A DNA stretch of 64,000 bases from JAAYUK01 sp964392915 (GCA_964392915.1 CAYMRS010000001.1:1-64000); one strand, 5' to 3'. Shown: positions 42,545-51,082, counted from the stretch's first letter. A program made the numbers and translations. Notes: generated by a model from the sequence alone, not told the origin.

Positions 42545-42578
42545 ATGCTAAAAATAGCCTACTGTTTATGTCAAGTAT
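42545..42578 (-). promoter_or_regulatory. iscR promoter with overlapping IscR type-1-like operator
   Basis: The -35 box TTGACA (42574-42569) and a -10-like TAGCAT (42550-42545) are 18 bases apart, giving a start at about the iscR ATG (42539). The 25-base stretch 42578-42554 agrees with the E. coli type 1 consensus, as I recall it, at 22 of 25 positions, including ATAC-TTGAC and CAGT-GGCTAT. Cluster-bound IscR would thus block the -35 box. Confidence 0.75.
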
Positions 42579-42583
42579 TCAGG

Positions 42584-42620
42584 GAAGAAAAAAGGCATGC
42601 GGTCAAACGTCGCATTCCTT
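42584..42620 (-). terminator. Rho-independent terminator of the mla operon
   Basis: On the minus strand AAGGAATGCG (42620-42611) and CGCATGCCTT (42601-42592) form a ten-pair stem with one mismatch and a nine-base loop, followed by TTTTTTCTTC. It lies four bases after the mlaC stop and just upstream of the iscR promoter, separating the two operons. Confidence 0.8.
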
Positions 42621-42624
42621 TCTG

Positions 42625-43251
42625 TTATTTGTTCTTTTCCTGGAATAATTCTTCATCCTGCTTGCTTTTCATTCGCTTTACCAGTTCGCCGTAGGAACTC
42701 GTGCGGATTATCTTGCCGAACTGGTTTCGGTAATTATTCACGAGACTCACACCCTCAATGGAAACATCGTAGACTTCCCATTTGGCTCCTTTTGCCGACA
42801 TGCGATACTCAATCGGAATTTCGACATTCCGTTTGGTGATAACCTTTGTCCTTACGACAGCATACGAGCCGTCAATCTTCTCATCGAGATAGACGATCTT
42901 TTCCTCATTGTAGCTCTCGATTTTCTTCATATACGAACGCCCCAGCAGGTCAGTAAACAGCGCAACGAACTCCTTCCTTTCCTGCGGCGTTCGCTGCTGC
43001 CAGTGAACAGACAGCGATCGTTTTGCCATCTCTTCAAAATCAAAGCGTTCACTGATCACCTTGCTCATGGCACGTCGGCGCTCGGCTGCCTTGCCGGGTC
43101 TCTTCAGGTTGTTATCCTTTGTCAACTCGATAACTTTGTCTATCGTCGACTTTGCCTGCGACATCGCATCTCCGGCATGCACACTCATCGCAATTGTCGA
43201 CGACAGAAAAACCGTCAGAGCACAGGCAAGACCCAGAATAAAACGACTCAT
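42625..43251 (-). CDS. mlaC: MlaC-family periplasmic phospholipid-binding protein
   Basis: The 208-residue protein has a signal peptide ending near MSVHAGDA and the MlaC/Ttg2D body: FDFEEMAKRSLSVHWQQRTPQERKEFVALFTDLLGRSYM, VVRTKVITKRNVEIPIEYRM and WEVYDVSIEGVSLVNNYRNQF. It shuttles phospholipid across the periplasm between MlaD and the outer membrane. It ends the operon and is followed at once by a terminator. A purine-rich GGGGGAAG precedes the ATG. Confidence 0.92.
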   Translation of the reverse strand: MSRFILGLACALTVFLSSTIAMSVHAGDAMSQAKSTIDKVIELTKDNNLKRPGKAAERRRAMSKVISERFDFEEMAKRSLSVHWQQRTPQERKEFVALFTDLLGRSYMKKIESYNEEKIVYLDEKIDGSYAVVRTKVITKRNVEIPIEYRMSAKGAKWEVYDVSIEGVSLVNNYRNQFGKIIRTSSYGELVKRMKSKQDEELFQEKNK

Positions 43252-43263
43252 GCTTCCCCCTTA

Positions 43264-44655
43264 TTACTTACCCTGCTGATCAAGGCCTGTCGCATACTGA
43301 ATCTGTGCATAGGCCATGCGCTGATTAAATTTTGACTTCAGGTTGTTGGCTTTTGAAAGCGCATAGGCCGAAGCGGCATCACCCACATCCTTGGCATCGC
43401 CAATGCCGACATCGAAATTGGCAACCGCGGTTACCAGCCATTTTTTCGCGCTCAGAACCGCAACTTCTGTGTCAGCAATGGATTTCGTCGACTCATCATA
43501 CTCAAGATACGCCTTTCTGACCTGAAGCGGAATGGCTTCATCCGCGAACCGTTTCTTCTCCGCGAGCTTATTATATTCTGCTTCAGCTTCCCTGATGCGC
43601 CCCTTGGTTACGCCAAAGTCAAACGACCAGCGCATACCAAGAAATGCCGCTCCATAACTCGATGAGAGCACGTCATTGATATAGGGATTCTTCACATGGT
43701 CCCGGTTTGTTGCTCCGGCTAAAACGCCCTTGATTCCGGCAAACAGCATCGGGTACTGACCGCTTTTTTCCGCCTCAACCAGAGACTGGCGGGCTTTCAG
43801 ACCTTCTTTCAACTGCGCCATTTCAGCGCGGTACAACGATGATGCCGCCATCAACTCCTGTAGTCCTTCCGGTTTGCGTGCCTCCATGCCAAGTGAAGTA
43901 TCCGCAACATTAATAACCGTGCCGCGCGGAAGTCCCATACTGGTTGCCAGCGCGTCGCGTGCAAGCGCAATGTTTTTTTCCGCTTCATTCAGATTGCGAT
44001 TGGCTTCGCCCAGAAATGTCCTGAGTTTAAGCAGGTTCATCTCGTCGGCATAGGGTGAGCCGGTATCTATCTGCTTTTGAGCGTTCTTCACCGCGTGTTC
44101 GAGGTCATCCTTGACTTCAAGAACCAGGTTTCTGAAGTCCTGGGCAAGCGCCAGGCTATAATACAATTCCTTTGTTCTCAGGATAATATCTGAGGTCTTC
44201 TTGGCCGCACCGCTCTCTGCTGCCTTGATGCCGCTTTCCGCAGCCTGCTTGTAAGATGAAATCCTGCCGAACGTGTAGACAGGCTGAATCATGGCAATCT
44301 CGGCACGCCCGAACATGCCATTTATCCTGGTGCTGATATCTGTCTGTACAACCGGAGACACATCTTCTCTCCGCGCTTCGGGAGACGGGCCTGCGAGAGC
44401 AAGCGCTTCAATCTGAGGATACGCCGCGCCGTCAGCCTGCTCCTTTTTCGCCCTGTAGAGTGCGACGTCATGGCGAGCCTCCGCGATTTCCGGGCTCACC
44501 GAAACAGCCTTGCTGATACATTCTTCAAGGGTATAAACACTGCCAGCCGGCCTTGCCGGTTCCTGCGCATATGCGCTTCCGCATAAAAAAAACATTGCCA
44601 GTACAGCAAGAACACCAAATCCAGGACGTCCCTTTATGCTTCTTTGTACTTTCAT
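43264..44655 (-). CDS. TolC-family outer membrane protein
   Basis: The 463-residue protein has a signal peptide (cleavage near AYAQEPA) and the repeated long helices of the OEP/TolC family: YTLEECISKAVSVSPEIAEARHDVALYRAKKEQADGAAYPQ and RLRTFLGEANRNLNEAEKNIALARDALATSMGLP-like parts. It should form a trimeric outer-membrane channel. Finding it between mlaD and mlaC, with AGGAGG before the ATG, suggests it works with this lipid transporter, whereas E. coli uses the MlaA-porin complex there. No adaptor protein or RND pump is encoded near it. Confidence 0.9.
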   Translation of the reverse strand: MKVQRSIKGRPGFGVLAVLAMFFLCGSAYAQEPARPAGSVYTLEECISKAVSVSPEIAEARHDVALYRAKKEQADGAAYPQIEALALAGPSPEARREDVSPVVQTDISTRINGMFGRAEIAMIQPVYTFGRISSYKQAAESGIKAAESGAAKKTSDIILRTKELYYSLALAQDFRNLVLEVKDDLEHAVKNAQKQIDTGSPYADEMNLLKLRTFLGEANRNLNEAEKNIALARDALATSMGLPRGTVINVADTSLGMEARKPEGLQELMAASSLYRAEMAQLKEGLKARQSLVEAEKSGQYPMLFAGIKGVLAGATNRDHVKNPYINDVLSSSYGAAFLGMRWSFDFGVTKGRIREAEAEYNKLAEKKRFADEAIPLQVRKAYLEYDESTKSIADTEVAVLSAKKWLVTAVANFDVGIGDAKDVGDAASAYALSKANNLKSKFNQRMAYAQIQYATGLDQQGK

Positions 44656-44664
44656 GGTTTCCTC

Positions 44665-45111
44665 CTATTGCACTGAACCAAACGCATATTTTGAGATAAT
44701 TTCTTCGATATCAATTGCCGACTCGGTCTCTCTAATTCTACCACCATGTGCAAGCATATTATCAGAACCGCCCGGGCTTACCTGAATATATTTTTCACCG
44801 ATCAGCCCTTTGGTCCTCACTGACGCAATAACATCCTCCTGCAACCTGACATCCCTTCTGATGACCATTTCGACCAGTGCCTGATACTGTTCATCAAGCC
44901 TGATGCTGCGGACCTTGCCAATTTCGACGCCGGCAATCTCAATTACGGCACCGGCCTTGATGCCGCCGGCTTTCGCAAAGGTCGCGGTCACGGCATATCC
45001 CTGATCTCCGATAACCTCAAGCTTACCGAGCTTGATTGAGAGATATCCGAGCGCCACAATCCCGATAATCAGGAAGAATCCGACAGCAAGTTCGAGATCA
45101 AATTTCTTCAT
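44665..45111 (-). CDS. mlaD: MlaD-family MCE protein
   Basis: The 148-residue protein has an N-terminal membrane helix (DLELAVGFFLIIGIVALGYLSIKLG) and one MCE domain with ITA/VTATFAKAGGIKAGAVIEIAGVEIGKVRSIRL, TKGLIGEKYIQVSPG and a short C-terminal tail. MlaD hexamers pass phospholipid between the MlaFE transporter and MlaC. GAGGAGG precedes the ATG at 45111; the longer frame to 45141 lies in mlaF. It overlaps mlaF by four bases. Confidence 0.93.
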   Translation of the reverse strand: MKKFDLELAVGFFLIIGIVALGYLSIKLGKLEVIGDQGYAVTATFAKAGGIKAGAVIEIAGVEIGKVRSIRLDEQYQALVEMVIRRDVRLQEDVIASVRTKGLIGEKYIQVSPGGSDNMLAHGGRIRETESAIDIEEIISKYAFGSVQ

Positions 45112-45905
45112 AGTTGCCTCCTCTGTTTCCGCAAGTTGCACATCCGGCTGTCTTTTTCACACAATATGCCTTCCGGATCGTCCACATGGCCGCTCACAAA
45201 TCCCCAGACCAGCGGGTCATTTGTCGTAAGCATCTCCTCGGGGGTTCCGACAGCCCGGATCTCTCCCTTGTGCAGAAATGCTATGCGGTCGACAATGTCG
45301 AAGATCTCCGGAATATCATGGCTGATGATAATGCCCGTAAATCCATGTTTTTTTTGCGTCTGACGTATCAGGATATGCGTGGTATTCAGGAGTATCGGGT
45401 CAAGTCCGGTCGTCGGTTCATCAAAAAACACCACCTTTGGCCCGGTGACGAGCGCCCGGGCAAGAGCAACGCGCTTCCGCATGCCTCCACTCATCTCCGA
45501 CGGATACTTATGCTCGATATTATTCAATCCGACATCCTCCAGCGCCATGACAACCCGCTTGTAGATCTCGGCCTTGCCGAGTTTTGTGCGCTCTTCAAGA
45601 GGGAACGCGACATTTTCAAATGCGGTCAGGGAGTCAAAGAGCGCTCCGCCCTGAAAAAGAACGCCAACCTTCTCGCGAACATCATCCAGATCCTTGCCGC
45701 GCGCCCGGGTGACGTCAACTCCGTCGATAATGACGCTTCCTGCATCGGGCTTCAGAAGTCCGGTTATCGTCTTCAGCAGGACGCTTTTTCCGCCGCCGCT
45801 GCGGCCGATAATCGCCATCAGTTCCCCATCGCGGATGCTAAGATTGACACCCCGAAGCACCTTCTGTTCGCCGAAACTTTTTTCAAGATTGAGGACATCT
45901 ATCAT
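45108..45905 (-). CDS. mlaF: MlaF-type ABC transporter ATPase
   Basis: The 265-residue ATPase has Walker A GRSGGGKS (34-41), signature EMSGGMRKR, Walker B VVFFDEPTTGLDP and switch His in IISHDIPE. The match to MlaF (Ttg2A) is clear from FQGGALFDSLTAFENVAFPL. It powers lipid transport with MlaE. The last 15 or so residues (ILCEKDSRMCNLRKQRRQL) are basic, Cys-containing and overlap mlaD. Translation follows mlaE with no gap (TAAATG). Confidence 0.94.
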   Translation of the reverse strand: MIDVLNLEKSFGEQKVLRGVNLSIRDGELMAIIGRSGGGKSVLLKTITGLLKPDAGSVIIDGVDVTRARGKDLDDVREKVGVLFQGGALFDSLTAFENVAFPLEERTKLGKAEIYKRVVMALEDVGLNNIEHKYPSEMSGGMRKRVALARALVTGPKVVFFDEPTTGLDPILLNTTHILIRQTQKKHGFTGIIISHDIPEIFDIVDRIAFLHKGEIRAVGTPEEMLTTNDPLVWGFVSGHVDDPEGILCEKDSRMCNLRKQRRQL

Positions 45906-46685
45906 TTAGAGCAGCACCGACCCGAGAAAATAATCCCAGATGAGAATAAGCACTGAAGAGGTAACGACGGCATCCGTTGTCGCCCTGCTGACACCCTCGG
46001 CGCCAAATCCGGTTTTATCGGCATAATATCCCTTGTAGCAGCAAACCCATGATACGATGACTCCGAAACTGAGCGACTTGTACAGGCCCATTCGAACATC
46101 CGACCACTCAATCATATGATCCATCTGGGAAAAATAGGTTCCTTCGCTCATGCCGAGCATTTTGACCGCAACGAGGTACCCGCCATAAATCCCGATGACA
46201 TCAAACATCGCGGCAAGCAGCGGAAAGGTGAGAACAGCGGCAAGCAGATTCGGCACTACCAGATAGCGAAGCGGATTCAGCGCCATTGAAAACATTGCGT
46301 CGATCTGTTCGGAAATTCGCATGATGCCGATTTCTGCCGTCAGCGCGGAACCGGCGCGTCCGGTAATCATAAGCGCGGAAAGCACCGGCCCGAGTTCACG
46401 AATCAGACTGAGCGCAACCAGCGGTCCGAGCAAAGCTTCAGACCCGACTTTTCTCAATGAATAGTAAACCTGCAGCGCGAGTACCATGCCGGTAAATGCA
46501 CCGATAATCAGCACCACCACCATGGAACGGGTGCCGAAAAAACGGACGCGCTGCGCAAATATTTTGAATTTGAAGGGCGGGGTAAAGCTGAGGGCAACAG
46601 CCTGCAGCAGGAAAAGAAACATATGCCCAAACCGCCTCTGCAGCCCGAGAACCATGGCGCCAAAGCCGCGAACAATATGAACCAT
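45906..46685 (-). CDS. mlaE: MlaE-type ABC transporter permease
   Basis: The 259-residue inner-membrane permease has the MlaE pattern: VVLIIGAFTGMVLALQVYYSLRKVGSEALLGPLVALSLIRELGPVLSALMITGRAGSALTAEIGIMRISEQIDA, then further hydrophobic helices. It is the first gene of the mlaEFD-tolC-mlaC operon, with an extended -10 promoter about 40 bases upstream. There is no clear ribosome site, but AAGGCGG lies about 12 bases before the ATG. Confidence 0.94.
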   Translation of the reverse strand: MVHIVRGFGAMVLGLQRRFGHMFLFLLQAVALSFTPPFKFKIFAQRVRFFGTRSMVVVLIIGAFTGMVLALQVYYSLRKVGSEALLGPLVALSLIRELGPVLSALMITGRAGSALTAEIGIMRISEQIDAMFSMALNPLRYLVVPNLLAAVLTFPLLAAMFDVIGIYGGYLVAVKMLGMSEGTYFSQMDHMIEWSDVRMGLYKSLSFGVIVSWVCCYKGYYADKTGFGAEGVSRATTDAVVTSSVLILIWDYFLGSVLL

Positions 46686-46726
46686 TGAGAGAAAACCGCC
46701 TTTATCTGTTTCCGGAATATAGCAGA

Positions 46727-46735
46727 ATTATACCA
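46727..46735 (-). promoter_or_regulatory. Extended -10 promoter of the mla operon
   Basis: TGGTATAAT on the minus strand is a perfect extended -10 element. No convincing -35 is seen. The leader would be about 35 bases. Confidence 0.55.
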
Positions 46736-46759
46736 TAGGTAACACAATCCGACAGTTTG

Positions 46760-46778
46760 AAAAAAAGGCGGGTACGCC
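46760..46778 (-). terminator. Possible weak terminator after pyrD
   Basis: A four-pair all-GC stem (GGCG with CGCC, tetraloop) is followed on the minus strand by seven Ts, ten bases after the pyrD stop. The stem is short, but the position between two operons is right. Confidence 0.4.
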
Positions 46779-46788
46779 ACAAAAAAGA

Positions 46789-47703
46789 CTAGGTGCGCAG
46801 GCTTCCGATGAGTTCGTTTATGTCATGTAGCTGCTCATCAGCAAGAAACTGCGCGAGGGCATCGACGATTTCGACCGTAGCGGCCGGATTAATAAAATTA
46901 GCGGTGCCGACAGCTATGCCGCGGGCACCCGCAATCAGAAATTCGAGCGCGTCCGCCCCGTTCATAATACCGCCCATACCGATAATCGGTATGCGAACGG
47001 CATTGAAGACCTCCCAAACCATGCGAACAGCGACCGGCTTGATAGCAGGCCCGGACAGTCCGCCCACCCTGTTGGCAAGAACAGGCCGGCGGGAACGGAT
47101 GTCAATCGCCATGCCCGTAATCGTATTGATAAGCGACACGGCATCGGCCCCTGCATCTTCGGCTACTTTCGCCATATGGGCTATGCTTGTCACGTTCGGC
47201 GAGAGCTTGACGATGAGCGGAACATGACAGACCATCCTGACGGCAGTGATTACTTCATTCAGCACTTTCGGATCCGTGCCGAACACGCACCATCCCGCCT
47301 GCTTGTTCGGACACGAAACATTCATTTCGAGGGCATGAACGCCGTCTGTCCCGCTCAGAATTTCAGCGACCTGAATATATTCATCGACAGTATCTCCAAA
47401 AAAGTTACAGATAACCTTTGTGTCGAACCGGCGAAGAAAAGGCATTTTATCGGCAATGAACCGTTCAACACCGATGTTCTGCAGGCCGATGGCATTCAGC
47501 ATGCCGGAAGCCGTTTCCACGATGCGCGGCACCGGATTCCCTTCCTTCGGCTTGAGAGAAAGCCCCTTGACGACAACAGCACCGAGCCGGTTCAGATCAA
47601 GAAATTCAGCATATTCCTCGCCATATCCGAATGTGCCGGAAGCGGTCATGACCGGGTTTTTCAGAATCATGCCGCAGATATTCACCGCGAGGGAAGGTGT
47701 CAT
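46789..47703 (-). CDS. pyrD: Dihydroorotate dehydrogenase B, catalytic subunit
   Basis: The protein has 304 residues. Motifs are MTASGTFGYGEEY, the catalytic loop NVSCPNKQAG with Cys as base (class 1B), VIVKLSPNVTSIAHMAKVAEDAGADAVSLINT and GMGGIMNGADALEFLIAGA. It oxidises dihydroorotate in pyrimidine synthesis and works with PyrK, encoded just upstream, using NAD. The ATG at 47703 has GGGAG upstream and overlaps the pyrK stop by four bases; an ATG 15 bases earlier is the alternative. Confidence 0.95.
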   Translation of the reverse strand: MTPSLAVNICGMILKNPVMTASGTFGYGEEYAEFLDLNRLGAVVVKGLSLKPKEGNPVPRIVETASGMLNAIGLQNIGVERFIADKMPFLRRFDTKVICNFFGDTVDEYIQVAEILSGTDGVHALEMNVSCPNKQAGWCVFGTDPKVLNEVITAVRMVCHVPLIVKLSPNVTSIAHMAKVAEDAGADAVSLINTITGMAIDIRSRRPVLANRVGGLSGPAIKPVAVRMVWEVFNAVRIPIIGMGGIMNGADALEFLIAGARGIAVGTANFINPAATVEIVDALAQFLADEQLHDINELIGSLRT

Positions 47704-48482
47704 CGCTGAGACTCCCATACCACGGTTGATGCGTCAAACACCGGGCCGTCCTTGCAGACGCTTCTATATTTACCTTCAGGATAATCCGCATCCATTATTT
47801 TCACCACACAGCCGAGACATGCGCCCACCCCGCAAGCCATATATGCTTCAAGCGAAACGAAACAGCGGGCCCCGGCTTCAGAGCAGGTATTCGCAACCGC
47901 CTGCATCATCGAACTAGAACCGCATGCGTAAACCGGCAGGTGCGCGTTCAGGGCGAGATAATCCTTCAGAGGCTCCGTTATGAGAGATTTCCTGCCGGCC
48001 GTGCCGTCATCGGTCGTGATAACCGCAGACCTGACGAGAGCCTGGACAGCTTCCGTCATCAACAGCTCATTTGCGGTGCGCCCCCCCCAGAAAAGGGCAG
48101 CCCTTTTTTCTGCCGCGCCAAGGAGCGAAAACAACGACGCGATCCCGATGCCTCCGGCAACCGCAATGAATTCGCCCGATGGCATTGAATAGGAATTTCC
48201 CAGCGGCCCGATTAAAGAAAGTGTTTCTCCATCACGAAGTGAGGCAATCGCCAAAGTTCCCTTTCCCCGGATGCGATAAAGAAAGGAGAGTGAGCCGTCC
48301 TCAGCGCGAAAATAGCTGAACGGTCTCTTCAGGAGAGGATCATGCGTCGCGCCTGCCTGCAGCATGTAAAACTGACCCGGAGCAGGAACGCCGACCTGGT
48401 GAGTCGGCTGAAGCGTGAGCAGACGAAAGCCTGTGTTGATGTCCCGGTGTGCGGTAACTGTTGCGCGAAACGATTTAGACAA
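47700..48482 (-). CDS. pyrK: Dihydroorotate dehydrogenase B, electron-transfer subunit
   Basis: This FAD/[2Fe-2S] protein has PGQFYMLQ, RPFSYF (FAD-binding), AVAGGIGIASLFSLLG (NAD-binding) and the cluster loop MACGVGACLGCVVK plus a later Cys. It passes electrons from PyrD to NAD. The start is uncertain: TTG at 48482 matches known PyrK N-termini and lies at the greA stop, while a TTG at 48509 gives nine more residues. Both overlap greA. Confidence 0.92.
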   Translation of the reverse strand: MSKSFRATVTAHRDINTGFRLLTLQPTHQVGVPAPGQFYMLQAGATHDPLLKRPFSYFRAEDGSLSFLYRIRGKGTLAIASLRDGETLSLIGPLGNSYSMPSGEFIAVAGGIGIASLFSLLGAAEKRAALFWGGRTANELLMTEAVQALVRSAVITTDDGTAGRKSLITEPLKDYLALNAHLPVYACGSSSMMQAVANTCSEAGARCFVSLEAYMACGVGACLGCVVKIMDADYPEGKYRSVCKDGPVFDASTVVWESQR

Positions 48483-48948
48483 AATTGATCTCAAGAATCT
48501 CGTATTCAATAGTACGGGCGGGCGCCCTTACTATGGCGGTATCCCCAACGTCCTTGCCAATCAGCGCCCTGCCGACCGGTGAGGTGATTGATATTTTGCC
48601 GCTCTTCACATCTGCTTCCTCCATGCCGACAAGAATGAAAACATACTCTTCATCAGCCTCGACATCAAGCACTTTCACCGTTGCTCCGAACGCAATCTTA
48701 GACTGGGTGATCGTCGCGGGATCTATGACATCCGCAACGGCAAGTTTGCCTTGCAACTCCTGAATACGGCCTTCGATAAACGACTGGCGTTCCTTGGCCG
48801 CATGATATTCAGCGTTTTCAGAAAGGTCGCCGTGCGCCCGCGCTTCTTCGATATCTTTTATGTTCTTCGAACGGTCAACCCGCAGAAGGCGGTCAATTTC
48901 GTCCTTCATTTTCTGATAGCCGTCCGGAGTAAGCGGAACTCTGTTCAT
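48475..48948 (-). CDS. greA: Transcription elongation factor GreA
   Basis: The 157-residue protein has the GreA coiled coil (PLTPDGYQKMKDEIDRLLRVDRS, DIEEARAHGDLSENAEYHAAKERQSFIEGRI) and the C-terminal FKBP-like domain with SPVGRALIGKDVGD. It rescues backtracked RNA polymerase by stimulating transcript cleavage. The acidic pair at the coiled-coil tip lies in the DLSENAEY region. AAGGAG precedes the ATG and a promoter lies 45-75 bases upstream. It leads the operon greA-pyrK-pyrD. Confidence 0.96.
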   Translation of the reverse strand: MNRVPLTPDGYQKMKDEIDRLLRVDRSKNIKDIEEARAHGDLSENAEYHAAKERQSFIEGRIQELQGKLAVADVIDPATITQSKIAFGATVKVLDVEADEEYVFILVGMEEADVKSGKISITSPVGRALIGKDVGDTAIVRAPARTIEYEILEINFV

Positions 48949-48993
48949 GCTGACATCTCTCCTTAAAAGTCTTGCGAAAAAAACAGCTTTATT

Positions 48994-49022
48994 ACGATAC
49001 CATTCCGGGTCGGTTTTTTCAA
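48994..49022 (-). promoter_or_regulatory. Promoter of greA-pyrK-pyrD
   Basis: On the minus strand TTGAAA (49022-49017) and TATCGT (48999-48994) are 17 bases apart. It lies between the fliW stop and greA. Confidence 0.5.
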
Positions 49023-49043
49023 AAGAACGAACTCGTGGATAAA

Positions 49044-49466
49044 TTACTTTTTCGGACCGGGCAGAGGCATCTTGAATGAATGATTTTCGTCGTCGGTCAG
49101 CACTTGCGCGCCGAGAAGCCTGGCGCTGTTGATCACTATCGGAGCGCGAAGGTTCACGCAGGCACCCGAGGAATCGATGGAAAGAATGGCAAGCACGACA
49201 AGAGATTGCGGATCGTCTATCTGGAGCATCGATTCAATGTCGTCGCTCAGCTTGAACGCGTAGTCGGGGAAGAGCGAAAACGGTTCTGTGACGATGAAGG
49301 CCAGGTCGGCATCGTCAGCAGCCTGAAGCCACCAGATATTGTTTTTGTGCTCAATAAGAAAAAATTGCTTTGCCGCGACGAAGCCCGGAATGCCGAGCGG
49401 AAAAGAGAAAATCCGCTCTTCCTGAACGTCAAGCTCTCCAAAGCGGGTCGTCTGAATTTTCAGCAT
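49044..49466 (-). CDS. fliW: Flagellar assembly factor FliW
   Basis: The 140-residue protein has the FliW pattern: TTRFGELDVQEERIFSFPLGIPGF, WLQAADDADLAFIVTEPFSLFPDY and NLRAPIVINSARLLGAQVL. FliW binds CsrA and flagellin, freeing flagellin mRNA from CsrA repression when flagellin is scarce. It lies 11 bases behind csrA, the arrangement known from Bacillus and other bacteria, and ends the flagellar operon. Confidence 0.94.
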   Translation of the reverse strand: MLKIQTTRFGELDVQEERIFSFPLGIPGFVAAKQFFLIEHKNNIWWLQAADDADLAFIVTEPFSLFPDYAFKLSDDIESMLQIDDPQSLVVLAILSIDSSGACVNLRAPIVINSARLLGAQVLTDDENHSFKMPLPGPKK

Positions 49467-49477
49467 ATCTGCCTTTG

Positions 49478-49702
49478 CTACCCCTTTATTTCCAGAAAAT
49501 CCTTCAGGCTCTCCATATCGAGCTTCGCGGCTTCGATATTCAACTGCTTCAGCTTGTCGTACAACTCCTCGCGATAAATAGGCATATCGCGCGGCGCATC
49601 GATGCCTATTTTCACAAATCCGTTGCCGATTTCGAGAATCCTGACCTTGATCTGATCTCCGATGGCGATCGTCTGATCAGGCTTCCGCGTAAGAACGAGC
49701 AT
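49478..49702 (-). CDS. csrA: Carbon storage/flagellin translation regulator CsrA
   Basis: The 74-residue CsrA begins MLVLTRKPDQTIAIGDQIKVRI and has IGIDAPRDMPIYREELYDKL, including the RNA-binding arginine of the IDAPRD segment. The extended C-terminus is typical of the FliW-sensitive class. It binds GGA in leader RNAs and blocks translation. It lies between flgL and fliW, with AAAGGA just before the ATG. Confidence 0.95.
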   Translation of the reverse strand: MLVLTRKPDQTIAIGDQIKVRILEIGNGFVKIGIDAPRDMPIYREELYDKLKQLNIEAAKLDMESLKDFLEIKG

Positions 49703-49712
49703 TCATAGTCCT

Positions 49713-51080
49713 TTAACGGATAAAATCAAAAAGACTGGTGCGGAACATATCGCGCGATGCGGTCCTCAATGCCTCCAGAGCCGTCTGGCGCTGCTGCATC
49801 TCGGAAACAACACGGGGATAATCGGCGTCCTGAGCATTACTGAGAACTACGTTCGTATCGTCCTCCCGCGCGCCAAGGAAACTCTGCTCAGCATCCAGCT
49901 TGTTCAGGCGGGCGCCAACTTCCGCATGCAGTTGATACACTTTTTCAGAAACAGCAGCCAGGTAATCTATCCCTTTGCGCACACGGGCCTGATCATTATT
50001 CATTAAAGCTTCATGCAGAAAATGCAGCGTACGGACAATATTGTTTTCGTTCAGATAATTATTGTTGAAACTGTAATAATCCGGATGCGCCGTATCCGTA
50101 ATGTAATTATAATTCACAATGTTGTTCTGAAGCGACATGTTTTTTGAAGTGGCATCATAGTTCAGCGCGGAAACCAGATTCGCGTCACCCGCTGCTGTTA
50201 TGGATACCTGATTTTCGAGCCCCGCCTGTGCCGGAGAAACAACAATCCGATAGTCCGCTCCCCTGTTGGACACATCAACAACCTGCGCGCGAACTGCACT
50301 GCCCGCCTGCACGTTAATGGCCGCTGCGATATCGTTCAGAGAAGCATTGGCAGCCACGGTAACCAGCAGCGCGGATGCTGATGAGGCGGCACGAATCGAC
50401 AAGGTTCCGCTGCCGGTTCCGACAAACGCTGCTGCAGGATTGGCCACTGCAGGGCCGCCTGATACCAGGCCGCCAAGCGGGTTGGGATCGGTCACTGCCC
50501 CGCTGTAGGGAGGCAAAACCTGTGTCGGCGTGCCGGCAAAACTGAAGAGTGCACTGGCAGGAATATTGACCGCCACTTTTACATTCGGACTGATGTCCAG
50601 CTCAAAAAGGTTCGAGTCGCCCTGAAACTCACCGGTGTTTGCGTCAATCGGCGTAATATTCGTCTGGTATCCGGAAAATATATACCGGTCACCGACTTTC
50701 GTGTTTGCGATACCGATAGCGCTCTCAAAAAGCGCCTTTACTTCCTTGGCGATAGCTATCCGGGAACTGGCGTCCACGGTAGCATTCGCTCCCTGAACCG
50801 CAAGCTCACGTCCTCGCGTCAGCACTTCCACAAGGTTACTGAAACTGCTGTCGAGCGCCCCCAAATTGCTCTGTGCAGAATCGATGGATCGGTTATACTG
50901 CCCGATTGAAAGAAGCGTTGCCTTATAGCCGACAATGCGGGCCATTCCGGAAGGATCATCAGAGGGCCGGTTAATGCGCTTGCCGGTTGAAAGCTGCTCA
51001 TTGGCAGTATACATCGCGCTCAGATTCTTCTGAACATCCGAGAGAAATCGGTCATAAAACATTTTTGTAGTAACGCGCAT
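49713..51080 (-). CDS. flgL: Flagellar hook-filament junction protein FlgL
   Basis: The 455-residue flagellin-like protein has the conserved N-terminus (TTKMFYDRFLSDVQKNLSAMYTANEQLSTGKRINRPSDDP) and C-terminal helices (VSEMQQRQTALEALRTASRDMFRTSLFDFI). A variable middle domain between them has GSGTLSIRAASSASALLVTV. It is longer than the E. coli protein (317) because of this insert. It joins hook to filament next to FlgK, encoded two bases upstream. Confidence 0.92.
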   Translation of the reverse strand: MRVTTKMFYDRFLSDVQKNLSAMYTANEQLSTGKRINRPSDDPSGMARIVGYKATLLSIGQYNRSIDSAQSNLGALDSSFSNLVEVLTRGRELAVQGANATVDASSRIAIAKEVKALFESAIGIANTKVGDRYIFSGYQTNITPIDANTGEFQGDSNLFELDISPNVKVAVNIPASALFSFAGTPTQVLPPYSGAVTDPNPLGGLVSGGPAVANPAAAFVGTGSGTLSIRAASSASALLVTVAANASLNDIAAAINVQAGSAVRAQVVDVSNRGADYRIVVSPAQAGLENQVSITAAGDANLVSALNYDATSKNMSLQNNIVNYNYITDTAHPDYYSFNNNYLNENNIVRTLHFLHEALMNNDQARVRKGIDYLAAVSEKVYQLHAEVGARLNKLDAEQSFLGAREDDTNVVLSNAQDADYPRVVSEMQQRQTALEALRTASRDMFRTSLFDFIR

Positions 51081-51082
51081 GG

